Assembly: GCA_017644425.1 (NCBI GenBank)
Contig: JAEPLN010000001.1
Span: forward strand, 1,302,001-1,366,000
Source: Prochlorococcus marinus CUG1433
GTDB taxonomy: Bacteria; Cyanobacteriota; Cyanobacteriia; PCC-6307; Cyanobiaceae
Direction of reading: 5' to 3'
DNA length: 64,000 bases
Positions within the stretch are counted from its first letter, which is position 1. Every line of letters begins with the position of its first letter. A program made the translations under genes and the position numbers. The notes below the pieces were generated by a model. The model saw only the letters and a program-made list of their open reading frames with translations, had not been told where the DNA came from and did not search any database. Positions 47,840 to 58,444 of the stretch are shown here, piece after piece.

Positions 47840-48763
47840 TTATTTCATGTAGTTTTTTAATGTTCTTAGTGCATTTTCTCTATCTTTTTTTATTTGATAA
47901 GATAATTGATCTATATTCTCGAACTGGATTTGAGATCGAAGCTTTTCAACTGGTTCTACGGATAGATTTAAACCATATAGATTGATATCTTTATTAATTA
48001 AATGAACTTCAACTGCTGATGGTAATAGAGGATTAATTGTTGGTTGAGTGCCAAGATTCATAACTGATTCAATTTTTTGGTTGAAATTCTCTATATTTGT
48101 CCAAGCTGCGTAGACTCCTTCTCCAGGTAAAAATTTTCTGCCATCTATTTCAAGATTCGCAGTGGGCCAACCTATACTTTTCCCAATCCCTTTACCTTTG
48201 ACAACCTTTCCATTAAAACTATAGGGCCTTTTGAGAATTTTGAAAGCATTCTTCAGATCACTTTTCTCTAATAAATCTCTTATTCTACTGCTGCTGATTC
48301 TACCTTCTATATCTTCTAAAATTGGAGTAATTTTTAGTTTTATATCCGTATCTTTAATAGTATTTTTTATAGTATTTATGTCTCCACTTCTTTTAAAACC
48401 AAATTTAAAATTAGCGCCTACAGAAATGCTTTTGGCTTGTAATTGATTTATCAAAATATCTCTAACAAATCTTTCTGCACTTAGTTTAGATAGTCCCTTA
48501 TCAAAAGGAATAAGAACTAATTGTTCAATGCCTAGATCTTCAAGGATAGGTAGTTTCTCATCAGGGAGATCGAGTCTAAGACGCGTTTCTTTGTATAAAA
48601 CTTCTCTGGGATGAGGCCAGAAGCTGGCAATTGTTGGAGTATATTGATTTTCTTCAACTACACTTTTTATTAATTTTCTATGGCCAGCATGTAAGCCATC
48701 AAAACTACCAATAGCTATTGAAGTAGGATTCTTAACTTCAGATGGCGATATTAAAGAGATCAA
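47840..48763 (-). CDS. ribF: Bifunctional riboflavin kinase/FAD synthetase
   Basis: Makes FMN and FAD. 307 residues. N-terminal nucleotidyltransferase domain with IGSFDGLHAGHRKLI and SSSRIRDLLEK, then the flavokinase domain (about 180-305) with GKGIGKSIGWPTANLE and VMNLGTQPT. Same strand as thiE, 7 bases upstream of it. ribD (54322-55416) supplies the same pathway. Confidence 0.94.
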   Translation of the reverse strand: MISLISPSEVKNPTSIAIGSFDGLHAGHRKLIKSVVEENQYTPTIASFWPHPREVLYKETRLRLDLPDEKLPILEDLGIEQLVLIPFDKGLSKLSAERFVRDILINQLQAKSISVGANFKFGFKRSGDINTIKNTIKDTDIKLKITPILEDIEGRISSSRIRDLLEKSDLKNAFKILKRPYSFNGKVVKGKGIGKSIGWPTANLEIDGRKFLPGEGVYAAWTNIENFNQKIESVMNLGTQPTINPLLPSAVEVHLINKDINLYGLNLSVEPVEKLRSQIQFENIDQLSYQIKKDRENALRTLKNYMK

Positions 48764-48831
48764 AAGATTACGTGCAATTTTATGATTTTGATGGCAAATT
48801 TGAATAGATTATAGTTTATTCAATCAAATGA

Positions 48832-49365
48832 ATGTCAGACAAAATTGATTTTCAGTCCCTTTCATTTGTAATGCGGCGCATTGGATGGATACGCTTTTGG
48901 GTTCAATCCATTTTAGGTGTTGTTGTTGCAGCTGTTTTGCTTTTTTCAAATGTTGTTAATAATAGCGAAGGGCAGCTTGGCTTGGCACCTGGTCTATCAC
49001 TTACGACAATATCATTAATTTTACTACTATTTAGTCTTTGGCAAGGTTGGTTAATTGTAAGAACAGGAAGAGCAATATCAAGCAATGCAAGACCCTCAAG
49101 AGGACAAACCAGTAAATTAATAAAAAGAGGACTAATAGTTGATTTATTAGGAATTTTGTTTGGATTAATTGGTTATCAAGCACTTATGGGTGCCCTATTT
49201 ATACAGGCATCCTCCCAAACAACTGGACAATTGATAACAGCAACATCTGATATCCCAATTACTGGACTTGAAATTTTATCAGTTCTCAGTAATACGCAAG
49301 TTATTGCTGCTCATTTTTTTGGACTTTGCTTTTCTTTATGGCTTTTAAGAAGGATTTACAAATGA
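48832..49365 (+). CDS. DUF3611-family membrane protein
   Basis: 177 residues with four hydrophobic spans (about 20-40, 55-75, 100-122, 150-172). N-terminal [19 protein letters not shown] and mid-section [23 protein letters not shown] match a family conserved in cyanobacteria and chloroplasts. Function unknown. Its 3' end overlaps convergent surE by 21 bases. Confidence 0.82.
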   Translation: MSDKIDFQSLSFVMRRIGWIRFWVQSILGVVVAAVLLFSNVVNNSEGQLGLAPGLSLTTISLILLLFSLWQGWLIVRTGRAISSNARPSRGQTSKLIKRGLIVDLLGILFGLIGYQALMGALFIQASSQTTGQLITATSDIPITGLEILSVLSNTQVIAAHFFGLCFSLWLLRRIYK

Positions 49366-50154
49366 ATTATTAATTTTAGGTAAGTCTTCTAAATTACCTC
49401 TCCAAAATAAATCTGGTTCTACAGGTGTAAGCGATATTTTATTTTCTTGTATTTGAGATACATCACTTGGCCAGTTTTTTGGCCCACAACCTTTTGATTT
49501 GAGATCTAAAACTACCTCACCTGCTAACCAGTAATAATCGTCACCCCTTGGGTCTTCTCTTTTTGAAAATTGATTTTTGTATTTTCTTACTGATAATCTA
49601 GTCCAGGATAATTCTTTTATGTTACTTTTCTCGCAAGGGGGTATATTCAAGTTTAAAAGAAGGGAAGCTGGCCAACTATCGTTAATTGCTTGTTCGGCAA
49701 TATTCATAGCAATTTCTCCGGCAAATTCAAAATTCTTCCATTTAAAACTAGCAACACTTATTGCCATTGATGGAACATTTTCTAAAGTTCCTTCCATAGC
49801 AGCAGCAACTGTACCTGAACAAAAAATATCTGTTCCTAAATTAGGCCCGTGATTTATTCCAGATAGAACTAGATCTGGTTTATTATCCAAGAGTTCAGAT
49901 AGTGCTAATTTAACGCAATCAGCAGGTGTGCCAGAACATCCCCAAGCTTCAATTCCTTCCTCAAATAATTCGTCCGCTCTTTCCACTCTTAATGGAGATT
50001 GTAAAGTAAGACCATGGCCAGTGGCTGATCTTTCTTGGTCTGGACACACTACTTTAACCTTATGCCCTCTTTTTTGAGCAGATTTTGCTAAAGCTCTTAT
50101 TCCTGCTGCAAAAACTCCATCATCATTGCTAATTAGTATATTTAACGGTTTCAT
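49345..50154 (-). CDS. surE: 5'/3'-nucleotidase SurE
   Basis: Metal-dependent phosphatase on nucleoside monophosphates, linked to stationary-phase survival. 269 residues. [14 protein letters not shown] gives the metal-binding Asp pair, followed by [29 protein letters not shown] and [25 protein letters not shown]. Divergent from pheS. Confidence 0.95.
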   Translation of the reverse strand: MKPLNILISNDDGVFAAGIRALAKSAQKRGHKVKVVCPDQERSATGHGLTLQSPLRVERADELFEEGIEAWGCSGTPADCVKLALSELLDNKPDLVLSGINHGPNLGTDIFCSGTVAAAMEGTLENVPSMAISVASFKWKNFEFAGEIAMNIAEQAINDSWPASLLLNLNIPPCEKSNIKELSWTRLSVRKYKNQFSKREDPRGDDYYWLAGEVVLDLKSKGCGPKNWPSDVSQIQENKISLTPVEPDLFWRGNLEDLPKINNSFVNPS

Positions 50155-50222
50155 TAATCAATACATTTTATTTATGGACGATATTTAAGTAAGATAAAGC
50201 TATACTTATTTTTACTATATCA

Positions 50223-51230
50223 GTGAGTCAAATTGAATTATTAAGTCAAATTGAGGAAAAACTAAATAATCTTTCTCTAACAGCAAAAAATAATATAAGT
50301 AATTCTAAAACTCATGAAGAACTAGATCAATTGAGGGTTTCCTTGCTAGGAAAAAAAGGTGATTTATCAATTGTCTTGAAAAAAATGGGTCAATTATCTG
50401 CCACTGATAGACCAATTGTTGGCCAGAAGGCAAATTTAATAAAGATAAATTTGCAAGAATTAATAACTGAAAGAAAAAATCAACTAAATAGTGAAGCCCT
50501 AGATAAAAAGATTAAAACAGAAAAAATTGATGTAACTATCCCTTCAATTGGTACACCCTCGGGGAATAAGCACCCCTTGATTTCAACTCAAGATGAAATA
50601 ATAGATATTTTTTGTGGTTTAGGATACTCAGTTGAAAGTGGCCCTGAAATAGAAACTGATTTTTATAATTTTGAGTCTCTCAACATACCTAAAAATCATC
50701 CTGCAAGAGATATGCAGGATACTTTTTATTTAGATGACAATAGACTCTTGAGGACCCATACTTCGCCTGTTCAAATAAGATACCTAGAGAAAAATCCCCC
50801 TCCAGTAAGAATTATTGCTCCAGGAAGAGTTTATAGGAGAGATGCTGTAGATGCTACTCATTCCCCTGTATTCAATCAGGTTGAGGTTTTATGTATCGAT
50901 CAAGATATTAATTTTAGTCATTTAAGAGGTACTGTTCTTACATTTTTAAAGACCTTTTTTGGAGACATTCCTGTAAGATTTAGGGCTAGTTATTTTCCGT
51001 TTACTGAACCTTCGGCAGAAGTAGACGTTCAATGGAAAGGTAAATGGTTAGAGGTGATGGGCTGCGGAATGGTAGATCCTAAGGTTTTAGAAAAATTAGG
51101 AATAGATCCTGAAAAATGGACCGGATTCGCAGCTGGATTAGGAGTTGAAAGATTTTGTATGGTGAGACATCAGATTGACGATATCAGGAAATTTTATACA
51201 AATGATCTTAGATTTTTGGAACAGTTCTAG
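50223..51230 (+). CDS. pheS: Phenylalanyl-tRNA synthetase alpha chain
   Basis: Class II synthetase subunit; pairs with PheT to charge tRNA-Phe. 335 residues from GTG. N-terminal coiled-coil (about 1-90) and catalytic domain with motif 2 ([14 protein letters not shown], then [22 protein letters not shown]) and motif 3 ([14 protein letters not shown]). pheT is not in this window. Confidence 0.96.
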   Translation: MSQIELLSQIEEKLNNLSLTAKNNISNSKTHEELDQLRVSLLGKKGDLSIVLKKMGQLSATDRPIVGQKANLIKINLQELITERKNQLNSEALDKKIKTEKIDVTIPSIGTPSGNKHPLISTQDEIIDIFCGLGYSVESGPEIETDFYNFESLNIPKNHPARDMQDTFYLDDNRLLRTHTSPVQIRYLEKNPPPVRIIAPGRVYRRDAVDATHSPVFNQVEVLCIDQDINFSHLRGTVLTFLKTFFGDIPVRFRASYFPFTEPSAEVDVQWKGKWLEVMGCGMVDPKVLEKLGIDPEKWTGFAAGLGVERFCMVRHQIDDIRKFYTNDLRFLEQF

Positions 51231-51299
51231 TTAAATAGAATTTCAAATTAGAATTGTAAAACATCTTAGTTTAAGATAAAGGTAGTTTTAGTAGTTTGA

Positions 51300-52208
51300 T
51301 TGGTACGTAAAGCAGGACTAATTGTTAATGATGGCAAAGAACTTGCTGTTCAAACTGCAAGTTCCGTTCAAGAAAAATTGGAAAAATCCAATTATGAAGT
51401 GGTAAGAGTTAGTAGCTCTGGTGGTATGGTTGGATTTGCCAATCCTGATCAACATGTTCGCCCTTTGGGATATACCAATTGTGTTCCAGAGGGATTTGAT
51501 TCGTCCATGGAATTTGCCATTGTTCTTGGGGGGGATGGAACGGTGCTTTCTGCGGCAAGGCAAACCGCTCCTGCAAAAATTCCAATCCTTACAATAAATA
51601 CTGGGCATCTAGGATTTCTAGCCGAAGCTTATTTGTCTAACCTAGATGAAGCTTTAGATCAAATCATTGCTGGGAATTGGGAAATTGAAGAAAGAACTTG
51701 TTTTATTATTAGCGTGATGAGGAATGATCAGAGAAGATGGGAGTCTCTCTGCCTTAATGAGATGGCGCTTCATAGAGAACCTCTTACAAGTATGTGTCAT
51801 TTTGAGATTTCGATAGGGCGACATGCTCCTGTAGATATTTCAGCTGATGGAGTGATTTTATCTACTCCAACTGGTTCTACTGCATATTCACTGAGTGCTG
51901 GGGGGCCAGTTATTACCCCCGATTGCCCAGTGGTGCAATTAACTCCAATTGCTCCTCACTCATTAGCATCAAGGGCATTAGTTTTTAATGATTCAGAGCC
52001 AGTAACTGTTTTCCCAGCAACTCCTGAAAGATTAGTAATGGTTGTTGATGGAAATGCTGGTTGTTATGTTTGGCCTGAAGATAGAGTTCTAATAAGAAAA
52101 AGCAAACACTCAGTGAAATTTATTAGGCTTGAAGAGCATGAATTTTTTCAAGTTTTGAGAAATAAATTAGGCTGGGGATTACCCCATGTAGCTAAACCTA
52201 ATAAGTAA
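51300..52208 (+). CDS. nadK: NAD kinase
   Basis: Phosphorylates NAD to NADP. 302 residues from [16 protein letters not shown] is the diacylglycerol-kinase-type GGDG motif, followed by [18 protein letters not shown], and [22 protein letters not shown]. The TTG has no clear ribosome-binding site, in keeping with other genes here. It lies 69 bases after pheS. Confidence 0.94.
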   Translation: MVRKAGLIVNDGKELAVQTASSVQEKLEKSNYEVVRVSSSGGMVGFANPDQHVRPLGYTNCVPEGFDSSMEFAIVLGGDGTVLSAARQTAPAKIPILTINTGHLGFLAEAYLSNLDEALDQIIAGNWEIEERTCFIISVMRNDQRRWESLCLNEMALHREPLTSMCHFEISIGRHAPVDISADGVILSTPTGSTAYSLSAGGPVITPDCPVVQLTPIAPHSLASRALVFNDSEPVTVFPATPERLVMVVDGNAGCYVWPEDRVLIRKSKHSVKFIRLEEHEFFQVLRNKLGWGLPHVAKPNK

Positions 52209-52215
52209 CAATTAT

Positions 52216-53499
52216 TTAAATTAATTTTTTCCCTTTTAATAAAAAAACAGGATTATTTGGCTCTAATCGCATCCCCTCTGAAATACTCAAGCTTTTGTAA
52301 GTCTGAATCAAATTTAAATTAGTTTTAAAATTATTTTCTTCTAATTTCTCTTTTAATTCCTCAATAGTTTGTATGTCTATTATTGGAATAACTATAATAT
52401 CTCCAATTCTCATGTCTTGAGCAAGATAATTAATAATTTTAAGTTTAGTCTTTTTGTCACATCCTCCTATTACTAATCTATTGGGTTTTTCATGCGAACT
52501 AAAATTTATCTTGTTCAAGGTGTTTTTTATTTCTTCTTCAAAAATAGATTTTGGTTTAACGCCTAGTCTTTTTGAGTTTTCCAATATTAATGCTTTTGAA
52601 CCAATTCTTTGATCGAAACAAAATAAGTTTAAATTAGGCCTCAATTTTAATGCCTCTAAACCAATTGATCCACAACCTGCACCTATATCCCAAATGACAC
52701 CATTTTTTGGAAGTTCCAGATCAGCTAAGATTTGTATGCGAATCTCTTTTTTTGTTAATAAATTTGGTCTGTCTTCATAAGTTTTGAAAATGATGTCATT
52801 AATTCCAAAAAGAGGAAGATCATTATTCAAATAGTTTTTCTTTGTTTTTGTAAGAACAGAAATATTCAAGCAAGATATGTTGGAAGGTAATGCCTCTCTA
52901 AGATTCAACTTTCTTATACTTTCATTAGCCAAACCTAATTCTTCACAAAGCCAAAAATCATAAAAATCAATCAGATTTAATTCTGAAAGGTTTTTTTGGA
53001 TTATTTCTAAGCTTTTGTTTTTTGAATCCGTAATTATTACTAAACTTGCAGGCTTAGATTTAAGAGCCTTAATTAACTTTGTTGAATCTCTTCCATGAAT
53101 ACTTACGTAAATGGTATCTTGCCATGGGATCTTTAACTTGCTAAATGCCAATTGAAGGCAAGTATTTGAAGGATAGAAAATTAACTCATCTTTTGAAAAA
53201 TTTTCCAGAAGTATTCTTCCAATTCCAAACCACAATGGATCTCCTCTCGAAATTAAAATAGCATCATTTTTTTGAGATTTAAGCCAGTTAACAAGTTCGT
53301 TGTTACTTTTGCTTGAAAAAAATGATTTCTTTTTTTCAAAACCATTTTCTATCCATAATTTAATTTCTTCAAAATATGAATTAGGAACTGCAATATTTTC
53401 TGTTTCAAAAAATAGATTTTGTAATTTGATAGATAGATCTTCAAATTTATAAGAATTAATTCCAATTACATGGATTTTTCTATTAACTTCAGTCATCAA
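52216..53499 (-). CDS. cobL: Precorrin-6Y methyltransferase CbiET/CobL
   Basis: Methylates C5 and C15 of the corrin ring and decarboxylates. 427 residues in two domains. The N-terminal tetrapyrrole methylase part (CbiE, about 10-210) has DAILISRGDPLWFGIGR. The C-terminal CbiT methyltransferase (about 240-420) has GVIWDIGAGCGSIGLEALKL and a later RLVIGGCDKK. Second cobalamin gene in the window after cbiB. Confidence 0.88.
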   Translation of the reverse strand: MMTEVNRKIHVIGINSYKFEDLSIKLQNLFFETENIAVPNSYFEEIKLWIENGFEKKKSFFSSKSNNELVNWLKSQKNDAILISRGDPLWFGIGRILLENFSKDELIFYPSNTCLQLAFSKLKIPWQDTIYVSIHGRDSTKLIKALKSKPASLVIITDSKNKSLEIIQKNLSELNLIDFYDFWLCEELGLANESIRKLNLREALPSNISCLNISVLTKTKKNYLNNDLPLFGINDIIFKTYEDRPNLLTKKEIRIQILADLELPKNGVIWDIGAGCGSIGLEALKLRPNLNLFCFDQRIGSKALILENSKRLGVKPKSIFEEEIKNTLNKINFSSHEKPNRLVIGGCDKKTKLKIINYLAQDMRIGDIIVIPIIDIQTIEELKEKLEENNFKTNLNLIQTYKSLSISEGMRLEPNNPVFLLKGKKLI

Positions 53500-53579
53500 T
53501 ATTTAATGAAATGGAACTAAATTGTTTGAATGTTTTATTAAATTATCTTATTATTATTTGAGCTATCATAGTAAGTTAA

Positions 53580-53831
53580 TTGTCTGAAAGGAGAAAGAGA
53601 TTACATGATTTATTGTTAACTCTAGTAAATAAAGATAATGAATTTGAGTTTATTGAAGAAGACTCTAGTGATTTAACATCTAGTTATTCTGAAAAAGACA
53701 CTTTGAATTTATCTCGAGTTATAGAAAAAAATCGTAAAATAATCAAAAGATATCAAGCTATTGTAAGAACAGCTGTAACTCTTGATGCCCTGATGGATTC
53801 TGAAAATGAAGAAAATTACAAAATCAAATAA
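53580..53831 (+). CDS. Small charged protein, function unknown
   Basis: 83 residues from TTG (53580), starting SERRKRLHDLLLTLVNKD. The sequence is highly charged and helical (RVIEKNRKIIKRYQAIVRTAV), no membrane segment. It overlaps the next gene by 26 bases, supporting joint expression. No family recognised. An internal start is possible but the first residues look like coding sequence. Confidence 0.65.
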   Translation: MSERRKRLHDLLLTLVNKDNEFEFIEEDSSDLTSSYSEKDTLNLSRVIEKNRKIIKRYQAIVRTAVTLDALMDSENEENYKIK

Positions 53832-54306
53832 AAATATTTTTTTAAAAGGAATTCTACCTTTACTTTTACTATTATCCTTTATTTTTAACCCATTGAAAGT
53901 ATCTGCAGAAGTTGCAGAAACAGAAATAAATGGGGAATTAATAAATGCTAGCAGTGAGTTTTTAAGGGACTTGGACTTTGAAACTTGGCAATTAGTAGCT
54001 TATAAATCATCTCTTTTTGAGGATAAATTGATCTTGAGAGTAATAGGATATCCAGGAAATCTTAGGATTGATCATCCCACTGACTTAAGGGTTGAATCGG
54101 GGAGAAAAAAGTGGTTTTTAGATGATAAAACTTTACTTAATGTGGAATTAGCAAATGATGGAAGACAAGCTGCAGCAGAATTTGATCTTGATGAATTAAT
54201 TAAAAATTTAGATAAAAATAGACCATTAAGATTATCTTTGCAGGGAGTTTTTTCTGAGTTACCTATCCCCCCCTTTGTTGTTAAAGAGTGGAGATCAATA
54301 AACTGA
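53806..54306 (+). CDS. Exported protein, probably DUF3122 family
   Basis: 166 residues. A basic start and hydrophobic run (about 11-33, ending KVSAEV) make a signal peptide. The mature part includes DFETWQLVAYKS, LRVIGYPGNLRIDHPTDL and LPIPPFVVKEWRSIN, resembling the DUF3122 family of cyanobacterial exported proteins. Function unknown. It lies between the small charged gene (overlap of 26 bases) and ribD. Confidence 0.72.
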   Translation: MKKITKSNKNIFLKGILPLLLLLSFIFNPLKVSAEVAETEINGELINASSEFLRDLDFETWQLVAYKSSLFEDKLILRVIGYPGNLRIDHPTDLRVESGRKKWFLDDKTLLNVELANDGRQAAAEFDLDELIKNLDKNRPLRLSLQGVFSELPIPPFVVKEWRSIN

Positions 54307-54321
54307 ATTTGATTTTTGGGG

Positions 54322-55416
54322 ATGTCTGAAAAAAATGTAAGCCATACAAAATGGATGAGAAGAGCAATTTTTTTGGCTTCTTTAGGCAAAAATACAACGA
54401 GTCCAAACCCTAGGGTGGGAGCGGTAATACTTGATAAAAATGGAAACCTTATTTCAGAAGGGTTTCATTTCAAGGCAGGGATGCCTCATGCTGAGGCTAT
54501 GGCTTTTAATAATTTAAAAAAGGATGCTAAAGGTGGAACAATGTATGTAAATCTTGAACCTTGTTGCCATCAAGGTAAAACACCTCCATGTGTTGATAAG
54601 GTGATAGCCTCTGGGATAAAAAAGGTATATATATCTATTAAAGACCCTGATAAAAGAGTCTCTGGCAAAGGTATTAAGCTTCTAAAAGAAGCTGGAATAC
54701 AAGTTCACTTAGGATTATGTAAAAAAGAATCTTTAGATCTAAATAAGGCTTTCATTCATAGAAATATTACTAAAAGGGCATTTGGTGTTCTTAAATGGGC
54801 AATGAGTATTGATGGAAGAATTGCTTTAAAAAATGGAAAAAGTAAATGGATTACTAATGATGAATCAAGGTCATTAGTTCATTCTTTTAGAGCAGAATTT
54901 GATGCAATAATCATTGGTGGAAACACATTAAGAAGAGACAACCCACTTTTGACTACTAGAGGTTCCAAAAATCCTGAGCCTTTGCGAGTTGTTTTCACAA
55001 AAAGTTTAAATCTCCCCTCAAAATCTAATCTTTGGGATTGTAGTAAGGCAAAAACTTTAGTTATTTATGATTCTTCTTCAGCAAATGAAAGCTATCTCTC
55101 AAGGATTCCGAAATGTGTTGAGGTTGAAAAAGTATCATCAGATAATCCAAAGTTAATTTCAAAAATACTTGCAAAAAGAGGATGTAATAAAGTTCTTTGG
55201 GAATGTGGCCCCGAATTGGCTACTGCAGCTATTCAATCTAATTGTATTCAAGAACTTATTACTTTTATTGCTCCAAAAATTTTAGGTGGAGAAAATAGTA
55301 TGAATCCCTTAAGTGATTTTGAATTTAATGAAATGCACGAAATTATTAAATTAAGTGATTCTCAGTTTAGTTTGATTGAGAATGATATATGTGTTAAGAG
55401 TTCATTCAAAAATTAA
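54322..55416 (+). CDS. ribD: Riboflavin biosynthesis bifunctional deaminase/reductase RibD
   Basis: Deaminates and reduces the pyrimidine intermediate of riboflavin synthesis. 364 residues from ATG at 54322 (an in-frame TTG at 54316 gives two more). The zinc deaminase domain has MPHAEAMAF and EPCCHQGKTPPCVDKVI. The reductase domain (about 155-360) has KWAMSIDGRIAL and IIGGNTLRRDNPLLTTR. ribF is at 47840-48763. Confidence 0.94.
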   Translation: MSEKNVSHTKWMRRAIFLASLGKNTTSPNPRVGAVILDKNGNLISEGFHFKAGMPHAEAMAFNNLKKDAKGGTMYVNLEPCCHQGKTPPCVDKVIASGIKKVYISIKDPDKRVSGKGIKLLKEAGIQVHLGLCKKESLDLNKAFIHRNITKRAFGVLKWAMSIDGRIALKNGKSKWITNDESRSLVHSFRAEFDAIIIGGNTLRRDNPLLTTRGSKNPEPLRVVFTKSLNLPSKSNLWDCSKAKTLVIYDSSSANESYLSRIPKCVEVEKVSSDNPKLISKILAKRGCNKVLWECGPELATAAIQSNCIQELITFIAPKILGGENSMNPLSDFEFNEMHEIIKLSDSQFSLIENDICVKSSFKN

Positions 55417-55435
55417 TTTTTACATTAATTTATAT

Positions 55436-55463
55436 GGGTTAAAGTACCGTACGGTTCTTACCC
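55436..55463. promoter_or_regulatory. Long imperfect palindrome upstream of ftsH
   Basis: A 28-base near-palindrome between ribD and ftsH. The central ten bases ACCGTACGGT are perfectly palindromic and the ends are GGGT and ACCC. The stem is unusual in this AT-rich DNA. It is followed by an A-run rather than T, so on the plus strand it does not look like a terminator; it may be an operator for ftsH or, read on the minus strand, a hairpin preceding U residues. Its half-sites do not fit NtcA spacing. Confidence 0.45.
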
Positions 55464-55502
55464 AAAAAAAACAATACAGATACGGAAACTCTTCGTTTAG
55501 TT

Positions 55503-55508
55503 TATAAT
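55503..55508 (+). promoter_or_regulatory. Candidate -10 box of ftsH
   Basis: Consensus TATAAT 22 bases ahead of the ftsH ATG and about 40 bases after the palindrome, giving a plausible promoter just downstream of an operator-like site. Confidence 0.5.
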
Positions 55509-55530
55509 AAGTTCAAAATTGATCATAACT

Positions 55531-57393
55531 ATGCCTATAAGACAAGATGATAATCAACCTAATAGAAGATTTGGAATTGTAAATATCATTTTGATTGGAG
55601 TTGGAGCATTACTTCTATTTAGTAGCCTTTTCCCTAATCAAAATATGCAAATCCCCAGGGTCCCTTATTCTTTATTTATTGATCAGGTTAATGATGGTGA
55701 AGTTAAACGTGCATATATCACTCAAGAACAGATTAGATATGAGTTGAATGGAGCTGAAGAAGGGGCACCCTCTGTTTTAGCAACAACCCCAATTTTTGAT
55801 ATGGACCTTCCACAAAGGTTAGAAAGTAAAGGGGTCGAGTTTGCTGCCGCTCCTCCCAAAAAACCAAATTTTTTCTCAACCATACTAAGCTGGGTTGTTC
55901 CTCCTTTAATTTTTATCCTTGTTTTGCAATTCTTCGCTAGAAGAAGTATGGGTGGCGGAGGTGCACAGGGAGCTCTTAGTTTTACCAAAAGTAAAGCAAA
56001 AGTTTACGTCCCCGATGATGAATCAAAAGTAACTTTTGCTGATGTGGCTGGTGTTGATGAAGCTAAGGACGAATTAACGGAAATAGTTGATTTTCTAAAA
56101 AAACCTGAAAGATATACAGATATCGGTGCGCGAATACCAAAAGGTGTACTTCTTGTGGGACCTCCAGGAACAGGAAAAACTCTTCTTTCAAAAGCTGTCG
56201 CTGGAGAAGCAGAAGTTCCTTTCTTTATAATTTCAGGTTCTGAATTTGTTGAGCTTTTTGTTGGTGCAGGTGCCGCAAGAGTAAGAGATCTATTTGAACA
56301 AGCTAAGAAAAAAGCCCCATGTATTATTTTTATTGATGAATTGGATGCTATTGGCAAAAGTCGTTCTGGATCTATGGGTGTCGTCGGCGGCAATGATGAA
56401 AGAGAACAAACATTAAATCAGCTCCTTACAGAGATGGATGGCTTTGCTTCAACAGATAAACCGGTCATTGTATTAGCGGCTACAAACCAGCCAGAAGTCC
56501 TCGACGCAGCACTTTTAAGGCCAGGAAGGTTTGACAGGCAAGTTTTAGTCGATAGACCAGATTTATCTGGCAGAAAAACTATATTAGAGATCTACACAAA
56601 AAAAGTTAAACTTGCAGATTCAATTGATTTAGATTCTATAGCTCAAGCTACTAGCGGATTCGCAGGAGCTGATCTTGCTAACATGGTAAATGAAGCTGCG
56701 TTACTTGCTGCTAGAGCAAAGAGGAAAAGTGTAGAACAACAAGACTTAAGCGAAGCGATAGAAAGAGTTGTTGCTGGATTGGAAAAGAAGAGTCGTGTTT
56801 TGCAAGATGATGAAAAGAAAGTTGTCGCTTATCATGAAGTTGGTCATGCTATTGTTGGCCATCTTATGCCTGGAGGTTCTAAAGTCGCAAAGATTTCAAT
56901 TGTCCCAAGAGGCATGAGTGCACTTGGTTATACTCTCCAATTGCCAACTGAAGAAAGATTCTTAAATTCCAAAGAAGAATTAAAAGGACAAATAGCTACA
57001 CTTCTTGGAGGGAGATCTGCTGAAGAAGTTGTTTTTGGAAAGATTACAACAGGAGCTTCCAATGATTTACAAAGAGCAACTGATATAGCCGAACAAATGG
57101 TTGGTACATTTGGAATGAGTGATATTCTTGGCCCGCTTGCTTACGATAAACAAGGTGGCGGTCAGTTTCTAGGTAATGGTAATAATCCTAGGAGATCTGT
57201 TAGTGATGCTACTGCTCAAGCAATAGATAAAGAGGTTAGAGATTTAGTTGATGATGCGCATGAAACTGCACTTAATATTTTGAGGAATAATTTACCTCTT
57301 CTGGAATCTATTTCTCAAAAAATTCTCCAAGAAGAAGTAATTGAAGGTGAAGATTTAAAGAAATTACTTTCAGAAACTAAAATGCCTGCATAG
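55531..57393 (+). CDS. ftsH: ATP-dependent zinc metalloprotease FtsH
   Basis: Membrane AAA protease, in cyanobacteria used for photosystem II D1 turnover. 620 residues from ATG at 55531; an in-frame TTG at 55519 adds four. Spans at about 14-34 and 113-137; Walker A GPPGTGKT (about 210-217), Walker [15 protein letters not shown] region RPGRFDRQV, and the zinc motif HEVGH (435-439). argF follows after 28 bases. One of several FtsH copies usual in cyanobacteria; which one is unclear. Confidence 0.96.
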   Translation: MPIRQDDNQPNRRFGIVNIILIGVGALLLFSSLFPNQNMQIPRVPYSLFIDQVNDGEVKRAYITQEQIRYELNGAEEGAPSVLATTPIFDMDLPQRLESKGVEFAAAPPKKPNFFSTILSWVVPPLIFILVLQFFARRSMGGGGAQGALSFTKSKAKVYVPDDESKVTFADVAGVDEAKDELTEIVDFLKKPERYTDIGARIPKGVLLVGPPGTGKTLLSKAVAGEAEVPFFIISGSEFVELFVGAGAARVRDLFEQAKKKAPCIIFIDELDAIGKSRSGSMGVVGGNDEREQTLNQLLTEMDGFASTDKPVIVLAATNQPEVLDAALLRPGRFDRQVLVDRPDLSGRKTILEIYTKKVKLADSIDLDSIAQATSGFAGADLANMVNEAALLAARAKRKSVEQQDLSEAIERVVAGLEKKSRVLQDDEKKVVAYHEVGHAIVGHLMPGGSKVAKISIVPRGMSALGYTLQLPTEERFLNSKEELKGQIATLLGGRSAEEVVFGKITTGASNDLQRATDIAEQMVGTFGMSDILGPLAYDKQGGGQFLGNGNNPRRSVSDATAQAIDKEVRDLVDDAHETALNILRNNLPLLESISQKILQEEVIEGEDLKKLLSETKMPA

Positions 57394-57421
57394 TACAATT
57401 TAATATTCATTAAAAATTTTT

Positions 57422-58348
57422 ATGCTTATACCTAACAAGCTTGCTAGAACTAATTTTTTATCAAGCTTGGATTTATCAACTGAAGAAGTTAACTATATAC
57501 TTGAACTCGCTGAAAATTTTAAAAATAGAGATTTGAGTATTAAATATAAGGATAAAGTCTTAGGGTTAATTTTTGATAAGTCCTCAACTCGAACGAGAGT
57601 TAGTTTTGAAGTCGCAATGTCAAGGCTTGGGGGAACCACTATTGATCTAAATCCGACTACTTCACAAATAGGAAGAGGTGAGCCAATAAAAGACACTGCC
57701 AGAGTTTTAAGTAAATATTGTGATGTTATTGCTATTAGAACTTTCAAACACGCAGACTTAGAGGAGTACGAAAAGTGGTCTTCAAAACCAGTAATTAATG
57801 CGCTCACAGACTTAGAACATCCGTGCCAAGCTTTAGCTGATTTTTTAACGATTAAAGAGGAATTCTATGATTTTAAAAATGTAGTTTTAGCATTTATTGG
57901 TGATGGAAATAACGTGGCAAACTCACTTATTTTATGCGGGGCCTTATTAGGAGTAGAAGTAAGAATTGCATGTCCTCATGGATATGAACCTGATATCTCT
58001 GTGGTCAAAAAAGCAAATGAAATATATAAAAATAAAAATTTACTGAAAATCACTAATGACCCATATGCCGCAGTTATCGGAGCGAATGTTCTTTATACAG
58101 ATGTGTGGTCCTCTATGGGGGAAGAAAATCAAAAGGAAGTGAAAGATAAAGACTTTAATGGATTCACAATTGATAGTAATCTAGTTAAAAATGCTGATAA
58201 GGATGCAATAATTCTTCATTGCCTTCCAGCATATAGATCTAAAGAGATTTCAGATGAAGTAATGGAAAGCAAGAAAAGTAGGATTTTCAATCAAGCAGAA
58301 AATAGATTATTTGTTCAGCAAGCTCTTTTAGCAGCTATTCTTTCTTAA
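57422..58348 (+). CDS. argF: Ornithine carbamoyltransferase
   Basis: Makes citrulline in arginine synthesis. 308 residues. Carbamoyl-phosphate site FDKSSTRTRVSFE, HPCQALADFLT, ornithine domain with GDGNNVANSL, DVWSSMGEE and HCLPAYR. 28 bases after ftsH; argD lies elsewhere in this window, so the pathway is dispersed. Confidence 0.96.
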   Translation: MLIPNKLARTNFLSSLDLSTEEVNYILELAENFKNRDLSIKYKDKVLGLIFDKSSTRTRVSFEVAMSRLGGTTIDLNPTTSQIGRGEPIKDTARVLSKYCDVIAIRTFKHADLEEYEKWSSKPVINALTDLEHPCQALADFLTIKEEFYDFKNVVLAFIGDGNNVANSLILCGALLGVEVRIACPHGYEPDISVVKKANEIYKNKNLLKITNDPYAAVIGANVLYTDVWSSMGEENQKEVKDKDFNGFTIDSNLVKNADKDAIILHCLPAYRSKEISDEVMESKKSRIFNQAENRLFVQQALLAAILS

Positions 58349-58444
58349 AATTAACTTAAAGTGCCTACGACATTAAGTTGATCTATGCAAAAATATTAAT
58401 ACTTTTTGATTATCATAATTCAATATCTAAAAGAATAAACTTGT

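Noticed and set aside
55449-55461. Possible NtcA site in the ftsH upstream palindrome
   Set aside because: GTA and TAC are separated by 7 rather than 8 bases, so it does not fit GTA-N8-TAC.
58352-58378. AACTTAA/TTAAGTT inverted repeat after argF as a terminator
   Set aside because: Short all-AT stem but for one G-C pair, long loop and no T-run.
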